DNA of 64,000 bases from Polyangiaceae bacterium. Its GTDB lineage: Bacteria > Myxococcota_A > Polyangia > Polyangiales > Polyangiaceae. The notes beneath the pieces are model-generated. The model was given only the letters and a program-made list of their open reading frames with translations. It was not told the origin of the DNA and did not search any database. Location: NCBI GenBank assembly GCA_016712345.1, contig JADJRH010000001.1, forward strand, positions 5,025,001-5,089,000, read 5' to 3'. The position numbers and the translations under genes are program-made. Below are positions 28,020-37,156 of this stretch, in pieces. Position 1 is the first letter of the stretch. Every line of letters starts with the position of its first letter.

Positions 28020-28233
28020 GTGTACCTCCGTAAAAGTTGGTTGGAGGCCCGGTGCAGGACAAGAGTGCCTGCGTGGGGCGTGCGGAGGCAGTGCAGTGTC
28101 CGTGCCGGGGGTCGGGTGGTTGTGAAAGGCGTTGTATTTCTTGAAAAGGGGGCGCGCCAGACAAGGATGCGCATAGTGGCCGGCGCAGGGGGTTGCGTGT
28201 CAGCGCCAGTTATGGCGGCGCTCAACGGTCTAT

Positions 28234-29508
28234 TCAGGAAAGCACCCACTGGCCGGCGGCGGCGCCGAGCAGCACCACCAACCAGGGTGGAACCTTCCAT
28301 GATTCAAGCAGGCCAAACAAGACGAAGGCGGCGGCAAGGTCTTTGGGTGATTTGACGCCTTGGGTAAATACAGGAGTATAAAGGGCCGCGAGGAGAATAC
28401 CTACAACGGCTGCGTTGGCGCCTCGCAGAGAGGCTTGCATCCAAGCTTTTTTGCGGAGTTGGTTCCAGAAAGGGGCGGCGCCGGCTACTAAAAGCCAGCA
28501 GGGTAGAAAAATGGCGAACAATCCAAAGAGGCCACCTACCCATGCGTTGGGGCCTTTGTAAACGGCTGCACCGAGGTAACCTGCAAAGCTGAAGAGGGGG
28601 CCTGGCACGGCTTGGGCTGCACCGTATCCGGCAAGGAAGGTGTCGTCGGTGACAAATCCCGCGGGGACCAATCCTTCGCGAAGGAGGGGTAGGACCACGT
28701 GTCCACCGCCGAAAACGAGCGCACCGGGGCGGTAAAGGGCGTTGAAAAAAGTCAGGTGGTGGTTTTGCGTTACGGTGGCCGCGGAGGGTCCGAAAGCGAG
28801 AAGGGCAAAGAATAAGACCAGGCAAAAAATAGCCGTGATTCGAAGCCATCCTGGGATTGTTGTGGGGCGGGACGGGCGAGCGGATGACGGGCTGGATTGA
28901 GCAGGCTGGGTGGAATGGGTGGACGTGGACGGCGAAGGGGAGGGTAGGTCACGGTAGAGCCAAAATCCCGCCACCGCCCCACCTACCAAAACGGCGATTT
29001 GGGTGTACGCACCGGGAAAAAAGAGGAGCGCCGCGGCGCCCGCCAAACACAGACTGATGCGGGGTTTGTCGGGGCACAACTTGACCCCCATGCCCCACAC
29101 AGCCTGCGCCACGACGGCGACGGCGGCGAGTTTCAGCCCATGGAGCCAGCCTTGACTGTGGAGATCTCCCAGTTGGGCAACGCCGTAGGCAAAGGCGATC
29201 ATCGCGATGGCAGAGGGCAATAAAAAGCCCAACGACGCAAGAAAAGCCCCGGCGAAGCCAGCTCGGCGCATGCCTAGGGCAAACACAACCTGACTGGAGG
29301 TGGGGCCGGGTAGAAATTGGCAGAGCGCTACCAAGTCGGCATATTCCGTCTCATCAACCCACTTGCGTTTTTCAACACATTCAACGCGCAAATAGCCGAG
29401 ATGAGCAATGGGGCCGCCGAACGATGTGAGGCCGAGTTTTATAAAAACAGCGGCCACTTCACCCAGGCTGGGGTGGGTGGACGGTGAATGGGTAGGTGAG
29501 GCGGCCAC
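28234..29508 (-). CDS. chrA: Chromate transporter, ChrA type
   Basis: The product is a bidomain CHR-family membrane protein that exports chromate. Each half repeats the family signature: FIKLGLTSFGGPIAHLGYL and CQFLPGPTSSQVVFALG in the first half, and FGGGHVVLPLLREGLVPAGF and GAAQAVPGPLFSFAGYLGAA in the second. About ten membrane segments are visible. The GTG at 29508 (VAASPTHSPSTHPSLGEVAA) gives 424 residues; the open frame extends to 29646 without homology. It lies upstream of the RiPP candidate on the same strand with a 214-base gap, so it is probably a separate unit. Confidence 0.9.
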   Translation of the reverse strand: MAASPTHSPSTHPSLGEVAAVFIKLGLTSFGGPIAHLGYLRVECVEKRKWVDETEYADLVALCQFLPGPTSSQVVFALGMRRAGFAGAFLASLGFLLPSAIAMIAFAYGVAQLGDLHSQGWLHGLKLAAVAVVAQAVWGMGVKLCPDKPRISLCLAGAAALLFFPGAYTQIAVLVGGAVAGFWLYRDLPSPSPSTSTHSTQPAQSSPSSARPSRPTTIPGWLRITAIFCLVLFFALLAFGPSAATVTQNHHLTFFNALYRPGALVFGGGHVVLPLLREGLVPAGFVTDDTFLAGYGAAQAVPGPLFSFAGYLGAAVYKGPNAWVGGLFGLFAIFLPCWLLVAGAAPFWNQLRKKAWMQASLRGANAAVVGILLAALYTPVFTQGVKSPKDLAAAFVLFGLLESWKVPPWLVVLLGAAAGQWVLS

Positions 29509-29570
29509 GCGGCGAGTGAAGCAGGTTGCGCGCAAACGTGCAACAACGTGCTTGTGGTATGATGGTAAAA

Positions 29571-29588
29571 GTGATACAAAAAGATCAC
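29571..29588 (+). promoter_or_regulatory. Possible operator and -10 element of the toxin-antitoxin operon
   Basis: GTGAT (29571-29575) and ATCAC (29584-29588) form an inverted repeat immediately before the antitoxin ATG at 29590. A TATGAT hexamer lies at 29558-29563. Autorepression at such sites is usual for Phd/ParE-type operons. No good -35 element was found. Confidence 0.4.
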
Positions 29589-29589
29589 A

Positions 29590-29853
29590 ATGACACCTCG
29601 ACCGGTCACCGAAATAAAACGGCATGCCACCGAGATTATCGCTCAACTAAAGCAGGATGGGGTACCCGTGCTGATTACCGAACACGGTCGTTCGTCAGCC
29701 GTTTTGCTGTCGGTTGAAGAGTACCAAGCTCTGCTCCGCCGTCTGGAAGTATTGGAGGGGATCGCCCGGGGAGAACGAGCTTTTGCTGAAGGTCGGACGG
29801 TGAGGCATTCAGACGCGAAGAAGCGGCTTGAAAAATGGAAGAGCGCGAAATAG
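29590..29853 (+). CDS. Phd/YefM-type antitoxin
   Basis: The 87-residue protein has the Phd/YefM DNA-binding fold: RPVTEIKRHATEIIAQLKQD, PVLITEHGRSSAVLLSVEEY, then a helical, charged C-terminal tail (SDAKKRLEKWKSAK) that would wrap the toxin. It neutralises the ParE-type toxin encoded immediately downstream and probably represses the operon. Its last codons overlap the toxin start by 19 bases. The pair sits between the chromate transporter gene and a DUF1552 gene on the other strand. Confidence 0.93.
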   Translation: MTPRPVTEIKRHATEIIAQLKQDGVPVLITEHGRSSAVLLSVEEYQALLRRLEVLEGIARGERAFAEGRTVRHSDAKKRLEKWKSAK

Positions 29854-30140
29854 TCTGGACAGCGCCCGCGCTCGACGATCTCGACGATATCTGTGCATTT
29901 ATCGCACGCGACAATCCCGCTGCAGCCGCTCGGCTTTCCAGCCGCGTGATGAGTGCCATAGAACGCTTGACGCATAGTCCCGAGTCGGGGCGTTGGGTGC
30001 CGGAATTGTTACCGAACAAAGTTTATCGTGAAGTGATTGTTCGACCATGCCGTGTGGTGTACCGGCGTGAGGGCCAAAACGTTTTAGTGGTCATGGTGTT
30101 TCGAAGCGAACGGCTGCTGCGCATCGGGCGTCTTCTTTAG
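29835..30140 (+). CDS. RelE/ParE-superfamily toxin
   Basis: The 101-residue product reads EIVWTAPALDDLDDICAFIA at its start, then RLSSRVMSAIERLTHSPESG and YREVIVRPCRVVYRREG, the pattern of ParE/RelE toxins, with a typical hydrophobic end VVMVFRSERLL. RelE members cleave ribosome-bound mRNA while ParE members poison gyrase; sequence reading alone does not decide which, although the ParE-like start is suggestive. Its start overlaps the antitoxin gene by 19 bases. Its stop (30138-30140) overlaps the stop of the convergent DUF1552 gene. Confidence 0.92.
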   Translation: MEEREIVWTAPALDDLDDICAFIARDNPAAAARLSSRVMSAIERLTHSPESGRWVPELLPNKVYREVIVRPCRVVYRREGQNVLVVMVFRSERLLRIGRLL

Positions 30141-31480
30141 CTCAACAGCCCATTCAGGGGGCCGCCGCACTCCTGTCCAAAACACACCTGCTCCCCCATG
30201 GCATGGGCGATGGAAGACAGCAGATTGGAGTGCCTGACGCCGTCATAGGCGAGCGCCCTTCCGGTAGAAAGCCGACCGTTGGCGCGGCCCGCCAGTATAA
30301 ACGGCATGTTGTCGTGCGAGTGGTTATTGCCGTCGCTCACTTCGGTGCAGAGCACAATCAACGATGTGTCGAGCATGGTGCCGTCGCCGTCGGGGCGCTT
30401 TTGAAGTTCACCCAGGAGGTAGGCGAATTGAGACATCCACCAGCGGCATTGTTTTTTGAAGTGCCCGTAGAGATCGTTGGAGGTGGTTCCGTAGTGGGAA
30501 GCCTGGTGGGACCGCATGTCAAAGTTGGGAACGTACATTTCGGTCCCCTGAAAGCGGCTCATAATAAGTTCACTTGTATGGTAAGATGCTTGTAGAGTGC
30601 CCACTTTGGTGAGGCCACACATCATACCTAGGACCATTGTGTCGATTTGAGCCTTTAAAATAGCCGGGAATTGTTCGTCTTTATAAAGTGCTTCACTGTC
30701 CACGGCGGGAGTCAGGGGTGAGTCGCACCCGGCCTCCATGGTTGTCCCCGTGGTCTTAATGCGTTTTTCGGCTTCGCGAAGCGCCTCAAGATGGATGTCG
30801 AGTTTTGACTTTTCAACATTGCCGAGGCGGGTTTGGAGCGACTTCATGTCGTCGAGCACACCGTCGATAATGCTCACATCGTTGGGGTTGGGGCCTGTTT
30901 GACCGGGTTGGGAGGTGCCTTGTCCAAAGAGCGAAGAAAACGCTGTGAGAGGGTTGTCTTCTGGAACAATGCTTTGGCCGGCGCTTGGATACGATATGTA
31001 TTCATCCGAGGCGAGGGGAGCGTCTTTGCTCTTTTTGGACATGGCTCCCAGGTAGAGGTGGTGCCACGGGGCCGACGCGCCCACGGTTTGGGCGAGGTAT
31101 TGATCGAGCGATTGGCCGTTTCCACCGTCTACCCCGGTCAGAAGTTTTTTGGCGCCGCCGGGGTGACTGTTGGAGTCGGTTCCACCCATGGTTAGACCTC
31201 GGAGAAACACGCAGTCATTCTTAAACGGGGCGAGGGGTTCAAGCTGTTTTGAAAGGGTGAAGTTGCTTCCTTGACCCTGGGCGTGAAAATCGTCTTCGAG
31301 GCTTGTGCCGCCGAAGGGTAGGGCCACGCCGTCGGGGAAGTAGAAAAAGATGACACGCTTGGCGGTTGTCTCGGCGCGGGCTTCGCTCGGGGAGAGAAGT
31401 TTATAAAAAGGGAGGGCCAGCGCGGCGCCGCCGAGGGTTTTGAGGAGATTGCGTCGGGAAAGGGTGGATCGCGTTTTCAT
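30137..31480 (-). CDS. DUF1552 family protein, Tat-exported
   Basis: The 447-residue protein has a twin-arginine signal (STLSRRNLLKTLGGAALALP, cleavage near SEARA). The mature part carries the DUF1552 pattern: KRVIFFYFPDGVALP, RGLTMGGTDSNSHPGGAKKL, and CTEVSDGNNHSHDNMPFILA with conserved His/Asp residues. The family resembles alkaline-phosphatase-fold DUF1501 proteins and is encoded beside DUF1592/DUF1588 proteins in Myxococcota and Planctomycetota. Its biochemical role is not established to my knowledge. It lies 31 bases downstream of the DUF1592-type gene and is surely in the same operon. Confidence 0.9.
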   Translation of the reverse strand: MKTRSTLSRRNLLKTLGGAALALPFYKLLSPSEARAETTAKRVIFFYFPDGVALPFGGTSLEDDFHAQGQGSNFTLSKQLEPLAPFKNDCVFLRGLTMGGTDSNSHPGGAKKLLTGVDGGNGQSLDQYLAQTVGASAPWHHLYLGAMSKKSKDAPLASDEYISYPSAGQSIVPEDNPLTAFSSLFGQGTSQPGQTGPNPNDVSIIDGVLDDMKSLQTRLGNVEKSKLDIHLEALREAEKRIKTTGTTMEAGCDSPLTPAVDSEALYKDEQFPAILKAQIDTMVLGMMCGLTKVGTLQASYHTSELIMSRFQGTEMYVPNFDMRSHQASHYGTTSNDLYGHFKKQCRWWMSQFAYLLGELQKRPDGDGTMLDTSLIVLCTEVSDGNNHSHDNMPFILAGRANGRLSTGRALAYDGVRHSNLLSSIAHAMGEQVCFGQECGGPLNGLLS

Positions 31481-31511
31481 GGTTTCAGCTCTCGGGGGTA
31501 AAGGTTCGCGA

Positions 31512-33728
31512 TCACTTGCGGCGGGTTGTTTCGTCGAGAAGGGTGAGTTCTATCCACAGTTCTTGAATGTCGCCGCCCGACTTTTCAAACGCTGTGGACA
31601 GGTGAGTGAGCCCGCATGTATCGTCGGCGGTTTCAAGCCGGCCGAGGGCAAACCTGTAGGTTTGTTTGGCGAAGCAGGCTTTGGCGGTGTGGCTTTGGGC
31701 GAGTGTTTCTCCCAGTTCTGACAGAGAGTTGAAAGGGGAGTGGGTGCCCGTTCCCAGGCCTTCCACATCGTTCATGTCACCGGATGCGTCAATGGGTTGA
31801 CCATTTTCGGTTTCACGATAACGGCCCACGGCGTCAAACTTTTCAAACCCAAAGCCCAGGTCGTCAATGTATTGATGGCAATCGTGGCATGCCGGATCTT
31901 TTGTGTGCTGAGCAAACCGTTCGCGGGTGGTGGCATTGGGGTCTACCACGGGTAAGGTGGCCGCGTTGGCGGGCGGGGGAGGGAGGTCTTGGCAGAGTAG
32001 ACTGCGGCGCACGAATAGGCCGCGGCGAATGGGCGAAGATTGGTCTGCGTACGCATTGACGGCGAGGATGGAGGCTTGACCGAGCAGGCCGGCTTGGCGC
32101 TCGGCGGGAGAGCTTACCTCACCAAACTCTTGGGCCGGCGACGGGAGGCCGTAAAATGTGGCAAGCGTTGTATTGATAAACGTGGTGTCGGACGTGACAA
32201 GGTCGCTGTACTTGCGGCTTCCATCAAACGCGACGTGGGTAAAAAAGGTCTTGGTTTCTTGCACCATCGACGAAGCGAGAGCGTCGTTCCACTCCGGGTA
32301 GAGCGCTCCATTTTTGCTGAGGGCGGGCACTTGTTCAATGCCGAGCCACTGGCTCGCAAACGTTTCAAACGTGGGGCGTGAACGCGGATGTTGGAGAAGG
32401 CGGCGAGCCTGTTTTTCAATGCCTGTTTTGGACTGGAGTTCACCGGATTCGGCGGCTTCGAGAAGTTCACCGTCGGGCGTGGTGCTCCAAAACATGTACG
32501 AGAGGAGCGACGCTGTTTCGTACCCTGTCAGACGGTAGGTTCCATCACCCAGCGGTTCACCCACTTCAGACTTGTATAAAAAGTAGGGAGACGACAGAAG
32601 GGTGCGGAGGACATTTTTCACGCCGGTTTCAGGTTTGTCGGCGCTGAGCAAAATGCCCTTGTATTTGGCTATTTCTTGAACCGTCAGCGGGCGGCGAAAG
32701 GCGCGTTTTCCAAAGTCGGCTACAAAGTCTTCGGCGCACGCGGGTGTATCAATGGTGAGATCGCACGGAAGCAGATTGACCGAGTCGGTCATCGCCGCGT
32801 CCGCGAGGAGCGCAGCCGCTTTCCAATATTGGTCAACGTGTACACTTGTTGCGAGGGCGTTTTCGTGATTGTCAAACGCAAACCCCGAGGGGCGGCTCTC
32901 GGCGGGTAGATCCTGCGCGGGGTCAAACCCGAGTCCACCTCCACCGGGCGGCGCGCTGCACGAAAGGGTGAGGGCAGAATTGCCAAAGTCGCCCACCTGA
33001 TTGGGATTGGAAGGATCCGAGATCCACTGCGATTCGTTGATGACAAACTTATACTCGTAGCTGCCGGCGGCGAGTTCGTGTTTGACATAGTATAAATTGG
33101 TGCCGGCGGCTTTTTGCATGCCCCATCCGCCCGCGGCGACGGTGCCCGGCCATCCGTTGAAATTGCCGGCCACGTGTACGGTGGACGGGTTTGTGTTGCC
33201 GGCGTCGTAAACGAAGGTGACAAGGTTGCATGGGTCGGCGGTGCAGGCGCCTCCGATGCAGGATTCGGTTTCCAAGTTGCAGTCGGCGTCGATCTGACAT
33301 GCCGAAGGCAACGAGGCCTGAAAAAGATCGGTGACTGTATTTCGGTATTCGCGGCGGGTAAGAAGGCGAAGGCGCTGCGGTAGAGCGCGCGGTCCGTCAC
33401 ACGAAAGGGTTAGACCTGTCAGGTAGGCGGCGATGTCTTCGGCGCAGTCCAAGCCACACTTTTCAGGTTCACCCTGAGGCATGGTCTTGTCGATGGTAGA
33501 AACCAGTTCTTCCACCGACCGCGTCCACGGTGCGAGGCGTGGACCGAGGCCTCCTTCAGCGGCGTTGCCATGGCAACCGGCGCACAACTCCAAGTAGAGT
33601 TGCTCACCGTTTTTCGCATCACCCGGCGTGGTGTCGGTTCCGTTTGGATCCGACGAACACGCGGCGAGCGCCATGGAGGTTAGAATGGGTAGAAAGGCGA
33701 GGGGGGTGAGGCGGTAGAGGTTTGCCAT
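31512..33728 (-). CDS. DUF1592/DUF1588/DUF1585-type c-type cytochrome lipoprotein with inserted E-set/CBM-like domain
   Basis: The ATG at 33728 gives 738 residues beginning with a lipoprotein signal (SMALAACSSD, Cys24). A haem-c site follows (CAGCH, Cys49/Cys52/His53). DUF1595/1592-like segments include RLLTRREYRNTVTDLF, FGKRAFRRPLTVQEIAKYK and ETASLLSYMFWSTTPDGELL. The C-terminal DUF1588/1585 region has SPIRRGLFVRRSLLCQDLPP and a second CxxC pair (ACHDCHQYID). Between residues about 170 and 260 there is an inserted module, VHVAGNFNGWPGTVAAGGW ... YEYKFVINESQWISDPSNP, which resembles CBM48/AMPK-type glycogen-binding domains. A location on the outer membrane is inferred. It is paired with the DUF1552 gene. 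Confidence 0.9.
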   Translation of the reverse strand: MANLYRLTPLAFLPILTSMALAACSSDPNGTDTTPGDAKNGEQLYLELCAGCHGNAAEGGLGPRLAPWTRSVEELVSTIDKTMPQGEPEKCGLDCAEDIAAYLTGLTLSCDGPRALPQRLRLLTRREYRNTVTDLFQASLPSACQIDADCNLETESCIGGACTADPCNLVTFVYDAGNTNPSTVHVAGNFNGWPGTVAAGGWGMQKAAGTNLYYVKHELAAGSYEYKFVINESQWISDPSNPNQVGDFGNSALTLSCSAPPGGGGLGFDPAQDLPAESRPSGFAFDNHENALATSVHVDQYWKAAALLADAAMTDSVNLLPCDLTIDTPACAEDFVADFGKRAFRRPLTVQEIAKYKGILLSADKPETGVKNVLRTLLSSPYFLYKSEVGEPLGDGTYRLTGYETASLLSYMFWSTTPDGELLEAAESGELQSKTGIEKQARRLLQHPRSRPTFETFASQWLGIEQVPALSKNGALYPEWNDALASSMVQETKTFFTHVAFDGSRKYSDLVTSDTTFINTTLATFYGLPSPAQEFGEVSSPAERQAGLLGQASILAVNAYADQSSPIRRGLFVRRSLLCQDLPPPPANAATLPVVDPNATTRERFAQHTKDPACHDCHQYIDDLGFGFEKFDAVGRYRETENGQPIDASGDMNDVEGLGTGTHSPFNSLSELGETLAQSHTAKACFAKQTYRFALGRLETADDTCGLTHLSTAFEKSGGDIQELWIELTLLDETTRRK

Positions 33729-33949
33729 GGGCGGGACGGGCTCGGGGCAAATGGGAAGTAGAGCAACCTGTTTGCCACGGGGCGGAGCGCCGAAAAAAAA
33801 AGCCAAAAGCCGCCCAAAACAGGGGAACTGACCCTGCGACAGACCTGGGGCGGCTCCCGACGCGGGGTCGGCGCTGCGACTCCCAAGGCGCGCTGCCGAC
33901 ATGTTGGAAGTTTGACGTGGAGCATCCGCCGTGGACTAAGGTCGCGGCG

Positions 33950-35578
33950 ATGTTTGCGCTGCTTCGCGAGAGCCCCCTGTTGCTTTTGTTCGCGGTGGCA
34001 TCGACGGGCTACTTGGTGGGGAAGATTCGCGTTGGTGGCGTGAGCCTCGGCGTTGCGGCGGTGCTTTTCGTGGGCCTGGGGGTCAGCGCTTGGGATGGGA
34101 AGTTGCAACTGCCGGAGATTGTGCCGCAGTTGGGTCTGACGTTGTTTGTGTACACATTGGGGTTGGCGAGCGGACCGGGGTTTTTTGCGGCGTTTCGAAA
34201 GCGGGGCCTGCGGGACGCTGTTCTTGTGGTGTGTACACTTTTGGTGGGCGCGGGCGTTGCCGTGTTGGCTCATGTGGTTCTCGGGGTCTCCACGCCCGTT
34301 GCGGCCGGCGCGTTTGCGGGCGCGTTGACGAATACACCCGCGCTCGCCGCTGTGATGCAAACGCTGAAACAGGCGTCGAATGTCGGGGATGCGCAGACGG
34401 CGGCAACGGTGGTGGGCTATTCGGTGGCGTACCCCGGCGGGGTTCTCGGCGCGATCTTGGCGATTGTTGTGGCGGAGAAGCTTCGGAGTCGGAGCGCGGC
34501 GCCTGAAAGCCAGTCGCAGTCGGGTGTGGGGCCGAAGATCGCTGCGTACACCATTCGGATCACGAACGCGGATGCCATTGGAAAGCCCGCCGAAGCGTAC
34601 GTGAAACGCGCCGGCTGGGATGTGATTGTGGGCCGCTTGAGACGCGGCGACGCGACGGTGTTGACCGACGAGTTGACGGTGTTTGCCGCGGGCGATCTGG
34701 TGACGGTGACCGGCCCCGAGTCTGAAGTGAAAAAGGCCGCCGCGGGATTGGGTGAACTTACGACCGAACACTTGGAGCTGGATCGCTCGGTGTTTGATTA
34801 CCGGCGCGTGTTTGTGACGAATCCAAAAGTGATTGGGCGACCGATCGGGGAGTTGGATTTGCAGCGGCGTTTCGGGGCGATTGTGACGCGCGTTCGCCGC
34901 GGCGACGCGGAGATGTTGGCGGACGAAGATCTGATCCTCGAAGCGGGGGATCGCGTTCGAGTGGTCGCGTCGCGCGAGCGCCTCGACGAAGTGTCGGAGT
35001 TTTTCGGCGATTCGTACCGAGCGATCGCCGAGGTGGACGTGATCACGTTTGGGCTGGGTGCGGCGATTGGAATTTTGGTGGGCGAGGTTCCCATTCCAAC
35101 GCCGTTTGGAACGTTTCGGTTGGGCGCGGCGGGAGGGCCGCTGATCGCGGGGCTTATCCTCGGGCGTTTGGGGCGCTCGGGGCCGCTCACGTGGTCACTG
35201 CCGTACAGCGCCAATCTCACGTTGCGTCAGCTTGGTTTGGTGTTGTTTCTGGCGGGCGTGGGTACGCGATCGGGAGGCACGTTCGCAAACGCCGTGGCGA
35301 GCGGCGGTGCGTTTAGGTTGCTCGGCGTGGGCGCGCTGATCACGGTGAGTGTGGCGGCCGCGATCGTGATCGCGGGGCGCAGGCTGAAGATCCCCGTGAG
35401 CGTGCTCTCAGGGATGATCGCGGGGATTCATACGCAGCCGGCGGCGCTGATGTTTGCTGTGGAGCGATCGCGCGGTGAGGCTCCGAATGTGGGGTACGCA
35501 GCGGTGTTTCCCTTGGCGACAATCGCCAAGATTCTGCTTGCGCAGATGCTTGTGATGTTGCTTGGGCGTACACCGTAA
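33950..35578 (+). CDS. Aspartate:alanine exchanger (AAEx)-family transporter with two TrkA_C domains
   Basis: From the ATG at 33950 the 542 residues form two blocks of membrane helices around a soluble centre. Family-typical stretches are GLTLFVYTLGLASGPGFFAA, GAFAGALTNTPALAAVMQ, GGPLIAGLILGRLGRSGPL, RQLGLVLFLAGVGTRSG and SGMIAGIHTQPAALMFA. The centre holds two TrkA_C-like regulatory domains (VGRLRRGDATVLTDELTVFA and VTRVRRGDAEMLADEDLILE). This matches YidE/YbjL/AspT-like antiporters; substrate unknown. The open frame upstream to 33722 overlaps the divergent gene and lacks homology. The gene is followed by a cluster of TGTGTACGC words. Confidence 0.9.
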   Translation: MFALLRESPLLLLFAVASTGYLVGKIRVGGVSLGVAAVLFVGLGVSAWDGKLQLPEIVPQLGLTLFVYTLGLASGPGFFAAFRKRGLRDAVLVVCTLLVGAGVAVLAHVVLGVSTPVAAGAFAGALTNTPALAAVMQTLKQASNVGDAQTAATVVGYSVAYPGGVLGAILAIVVAEKLRSRSAAPESQSQSGVGPKIAAYTIRITNADAIGKPAEAYVKRAGWDVIVGRLRRGDATVLTDELTVFAAGDLVTVTGPESEVKKAAAGLGELTTEHLELDRSVFDYRRVFVTNPKVIGRPIGELDLQRRFGAIVTRVRRGDAEMLADEDLILEAGDRVRVVASRERLDEVSEFFGDSYRAIAEVDVITFGLGAAIGILVGEVPIPTPFGTFRLGAAGGPLIAGLILGRLGRSGPLTWSLPYSANLTLRQLGLVLFLAGVGTRSGGTFANAVASGGAFRLLGVGALITVSVAAAIVIAGRRLKIPVSVLSGMIAGIHTQPAALMFAVERSRGEAPNVGYAAVFPLATIAKILLAQMLVMLLGRTP

Positions 35579-35671
35579 GTGTACGCAACTTGTTCGCGAA
35601 TTGTGTACGCGTTTGATGTGTACGCAACTTGATTGGGCCCGTGGCTTTGTTGTGTACGCAATTGTGTACGC
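35578..35671. repeat. Cluster of TGTGTACGC words (five copies)
   Basis: Copies lie at 35579-35586 (GTGTACGC), 35602-35610, 35617-35625, 35651-35659 and 35663-35671, starting right at the antiporter stop codon. Spacing is irregular (15-34 bases). The remaining intergenic bases to 35966 hold no gene that I can support and must include the desaturase promoter. Confidence 0.75.
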
Positions 35672-35966
35672 ATTGTGCCGCTGCGGTACGCAGAATGGAC
35701 CCCCCGCGCCACGAGGTTGCGCGATCCACTGCGCTGCGATGCGCGCCCCAAAAAACAGTTGGAAGGGCAGGTCGCACGTTTTTCGGGGGTGTGCAGCCCG
35801 CTTCACACGTTTGACGCAGTGCCTCGTTTTGTCGTGCGGCGTGACGGTGCGAACGAATTTACCGGGTGGCCTGCGCAGCTATTTTTGCACCAATCGCCTT
35901 GTTTTGTCGGTGTTTTTACTTGGCACTTTGGCTGTGCGTTCGTAGTGAAAGGGCGCAGGTCGCGTC

Positions 35967-36956
35967 ATGGAAAACAACCTCGTTGCCGTCAGCCGCGCGT
36001 TTGCTTCGGAAGACCCCAAGCGGAGTTGGTTTCATGTGGCCGAGACGTTTTTTGTGCTCGCGCTGGTGATGGCGGGGGCCGCTTTGGCGCCGTATTGGCC
36101 GTTGCGCGCGGTGGCGAGCATTGTTGCGGGGCTGACAATTGTGCGCGCGTTTATTTTGGCGCACGACTTTCATCACGGGGCGATTCTGCGCAAAAACCCT
36201 ATCGCAGACGCGATTTTCTTTGTGTACGGGCTGCTCGTTCTCACGCCGCCGCGCATTTGGCGTGACTCGCACAACTACCATCACGCGAACACGGCGAAGA
36301 TCGTGGGCGCGCAGATCGGAAGCTTTCCGGTGATGACGGTGGAGATGTGGAAGCGCGCGCCGAAGAGCAAACGGATGATGTACGCAGCGGCGCGGCATCC
36401 GATCACGATCGCGTTTGGGTACGTGACGATCTTTTTGCTCGGAATGTGTTTTGGATCGTTCGTAAAAAAGCCAAAACAGTACTGGGATTCTGGGCTGGCG
36501 ATTGCGCTCCACGCGGTGATCTTGGGAGTTGTGACGTATTTCTTCGGCTTTCAGATGACGCTGTTTACGGTGATTTTGCCGCTGATGGTGGCGTGCGCGG
36601 CGGGGTCGTATCTGTTTTATGCGCAGCACAATTTCCCGGGGATCGACATTCAACCGCGGCAAACGTGGAGCTTTCAAAAAGCGGCGATGGAGTCGTCGAG
36701 TTACATGAAAACCGGCCCGATCATGAGCTGGTTTACCGGGCACATTGGGCTGCACCACATTCATCACTTAAACGCGGTGATTCCGTTTTATCGGTTGCAC
36801 GAGGCCATGGCGGCGGTGCCCGAGTTTCAGGTGAAGCCGCAAACGAGCCTTTCGCCGAGCGATATCGCAGCGTGTTTGAGGCTGAAATTGTGGGATCCGG
36901 TGGCCAAAGAAATGGTGCCTTATCCCAAAGATGCCCCGGCGCCCGAGGCCAGCTAG
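35967..36956 (+). CDS. Membrane fatty acid desaturase
   Basis: This 329-residue integral membrane protein has the three His boxes of acyl-lipid desaturases: HDFHHG (residue about 67), HNYHH (about 105) and HHIHH (about 265), which hold the di-iron centre. Hydrophobic segments surround them (FFVLALVMAGAALAP, VILGVVTYFFGFQMTLFTVI). It introduces a double bond into membrane fatty acids using reduced ferredoxin or similar. The stop codon TAG (36954-36956) is part of the CTAG that begins a structured repeat element. No operon partner is visible. Confidence 0.9.
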   Translation: MENNLVAVSRAFASEDPKRSWFHVAETFFVLALVMAGAALAPYWPLRAVASIVAGLTIVRAFILAHDFHHGAILRKNPIADAIFFVYGLLVLTPPRIWRDSHNYHHANTAKIVGAQIGSFPVMTVEMWKRAPKSKRMMYAAARHPITIAFGYVTIFLLGMCFGSFVKKPKQYWDSGLAIALHAVILGVVTYFFGFQMTLFTVILPLMVACAAGSYLFYAQHNFPGIDIQPRQTWSFQKAAMESSSYMKTGPIMSWFTGHIGLHHIHHLNAVIPFYRLHEAMAAVPEFQVKPQTSLSPSDIAACLRLKLWDPVAKEMVPYPKDAPAPEAS

Positions 36957-37024
36957 TACCGCGATTCAATCAACCCGATGGGTTGATTGCCGCTGCTTCG
37001 CAGCGCTCGAAATCGCGGTACTAG
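36953..37024. repeat. CTAG-bounded inverted-repeat element A
   Basis: The element has perfect 14-base arms, CTAGTACCGCGATT (36953-36966) and its complement (37011-37024). Inside are two more hairpins: CAATCAACCC/GGGTTGATTG (36967-36976 and 36980-36989) and CGCTGC/GCAGCG (36991-36996 and 37000-37005). The whole could fold as a three-way junction. The left CTAG overlaps the desaturase stop codon. Confidence 0.85.
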
Positions 37025-37075
37025 TTTTGTTTCCGTGGGGCATTCGCCCCACACCCCGGCCGCGCAGGCGCGGCC
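37025..37075. repeat. G/C double-hairpin spacer, copy 1
   Basis: GTGGGGC/GCCCCAC and GGCCGCG/CGCGGCC hairpins stand side by side between elements A and B. A related segment (GGGGC...GCCCCACACCCC, then CCGCGC/GCGCGG, ending in CTAG) lies at 37228-37275 between elements C and D. Confidence 0.65.
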
Positions 37076-37156
37076 CTAGTGCACCGAGTTGATAAAGCAA
37101 CGAACCCTTGCTGCAATTCATCTGAACCCATCAGTTCTACGGAATCGGTGCACTAG
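37076..37156. repeat. CTAG-bounded inverted-repeat element B
   Basis: The arms CTAGTGCACCGA (37076-37087) and the exact complement (37145-37156) enclose 57 bases without an obvious inner hairpin. The right CTAG is shared with element C. Confidence 0.8.
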
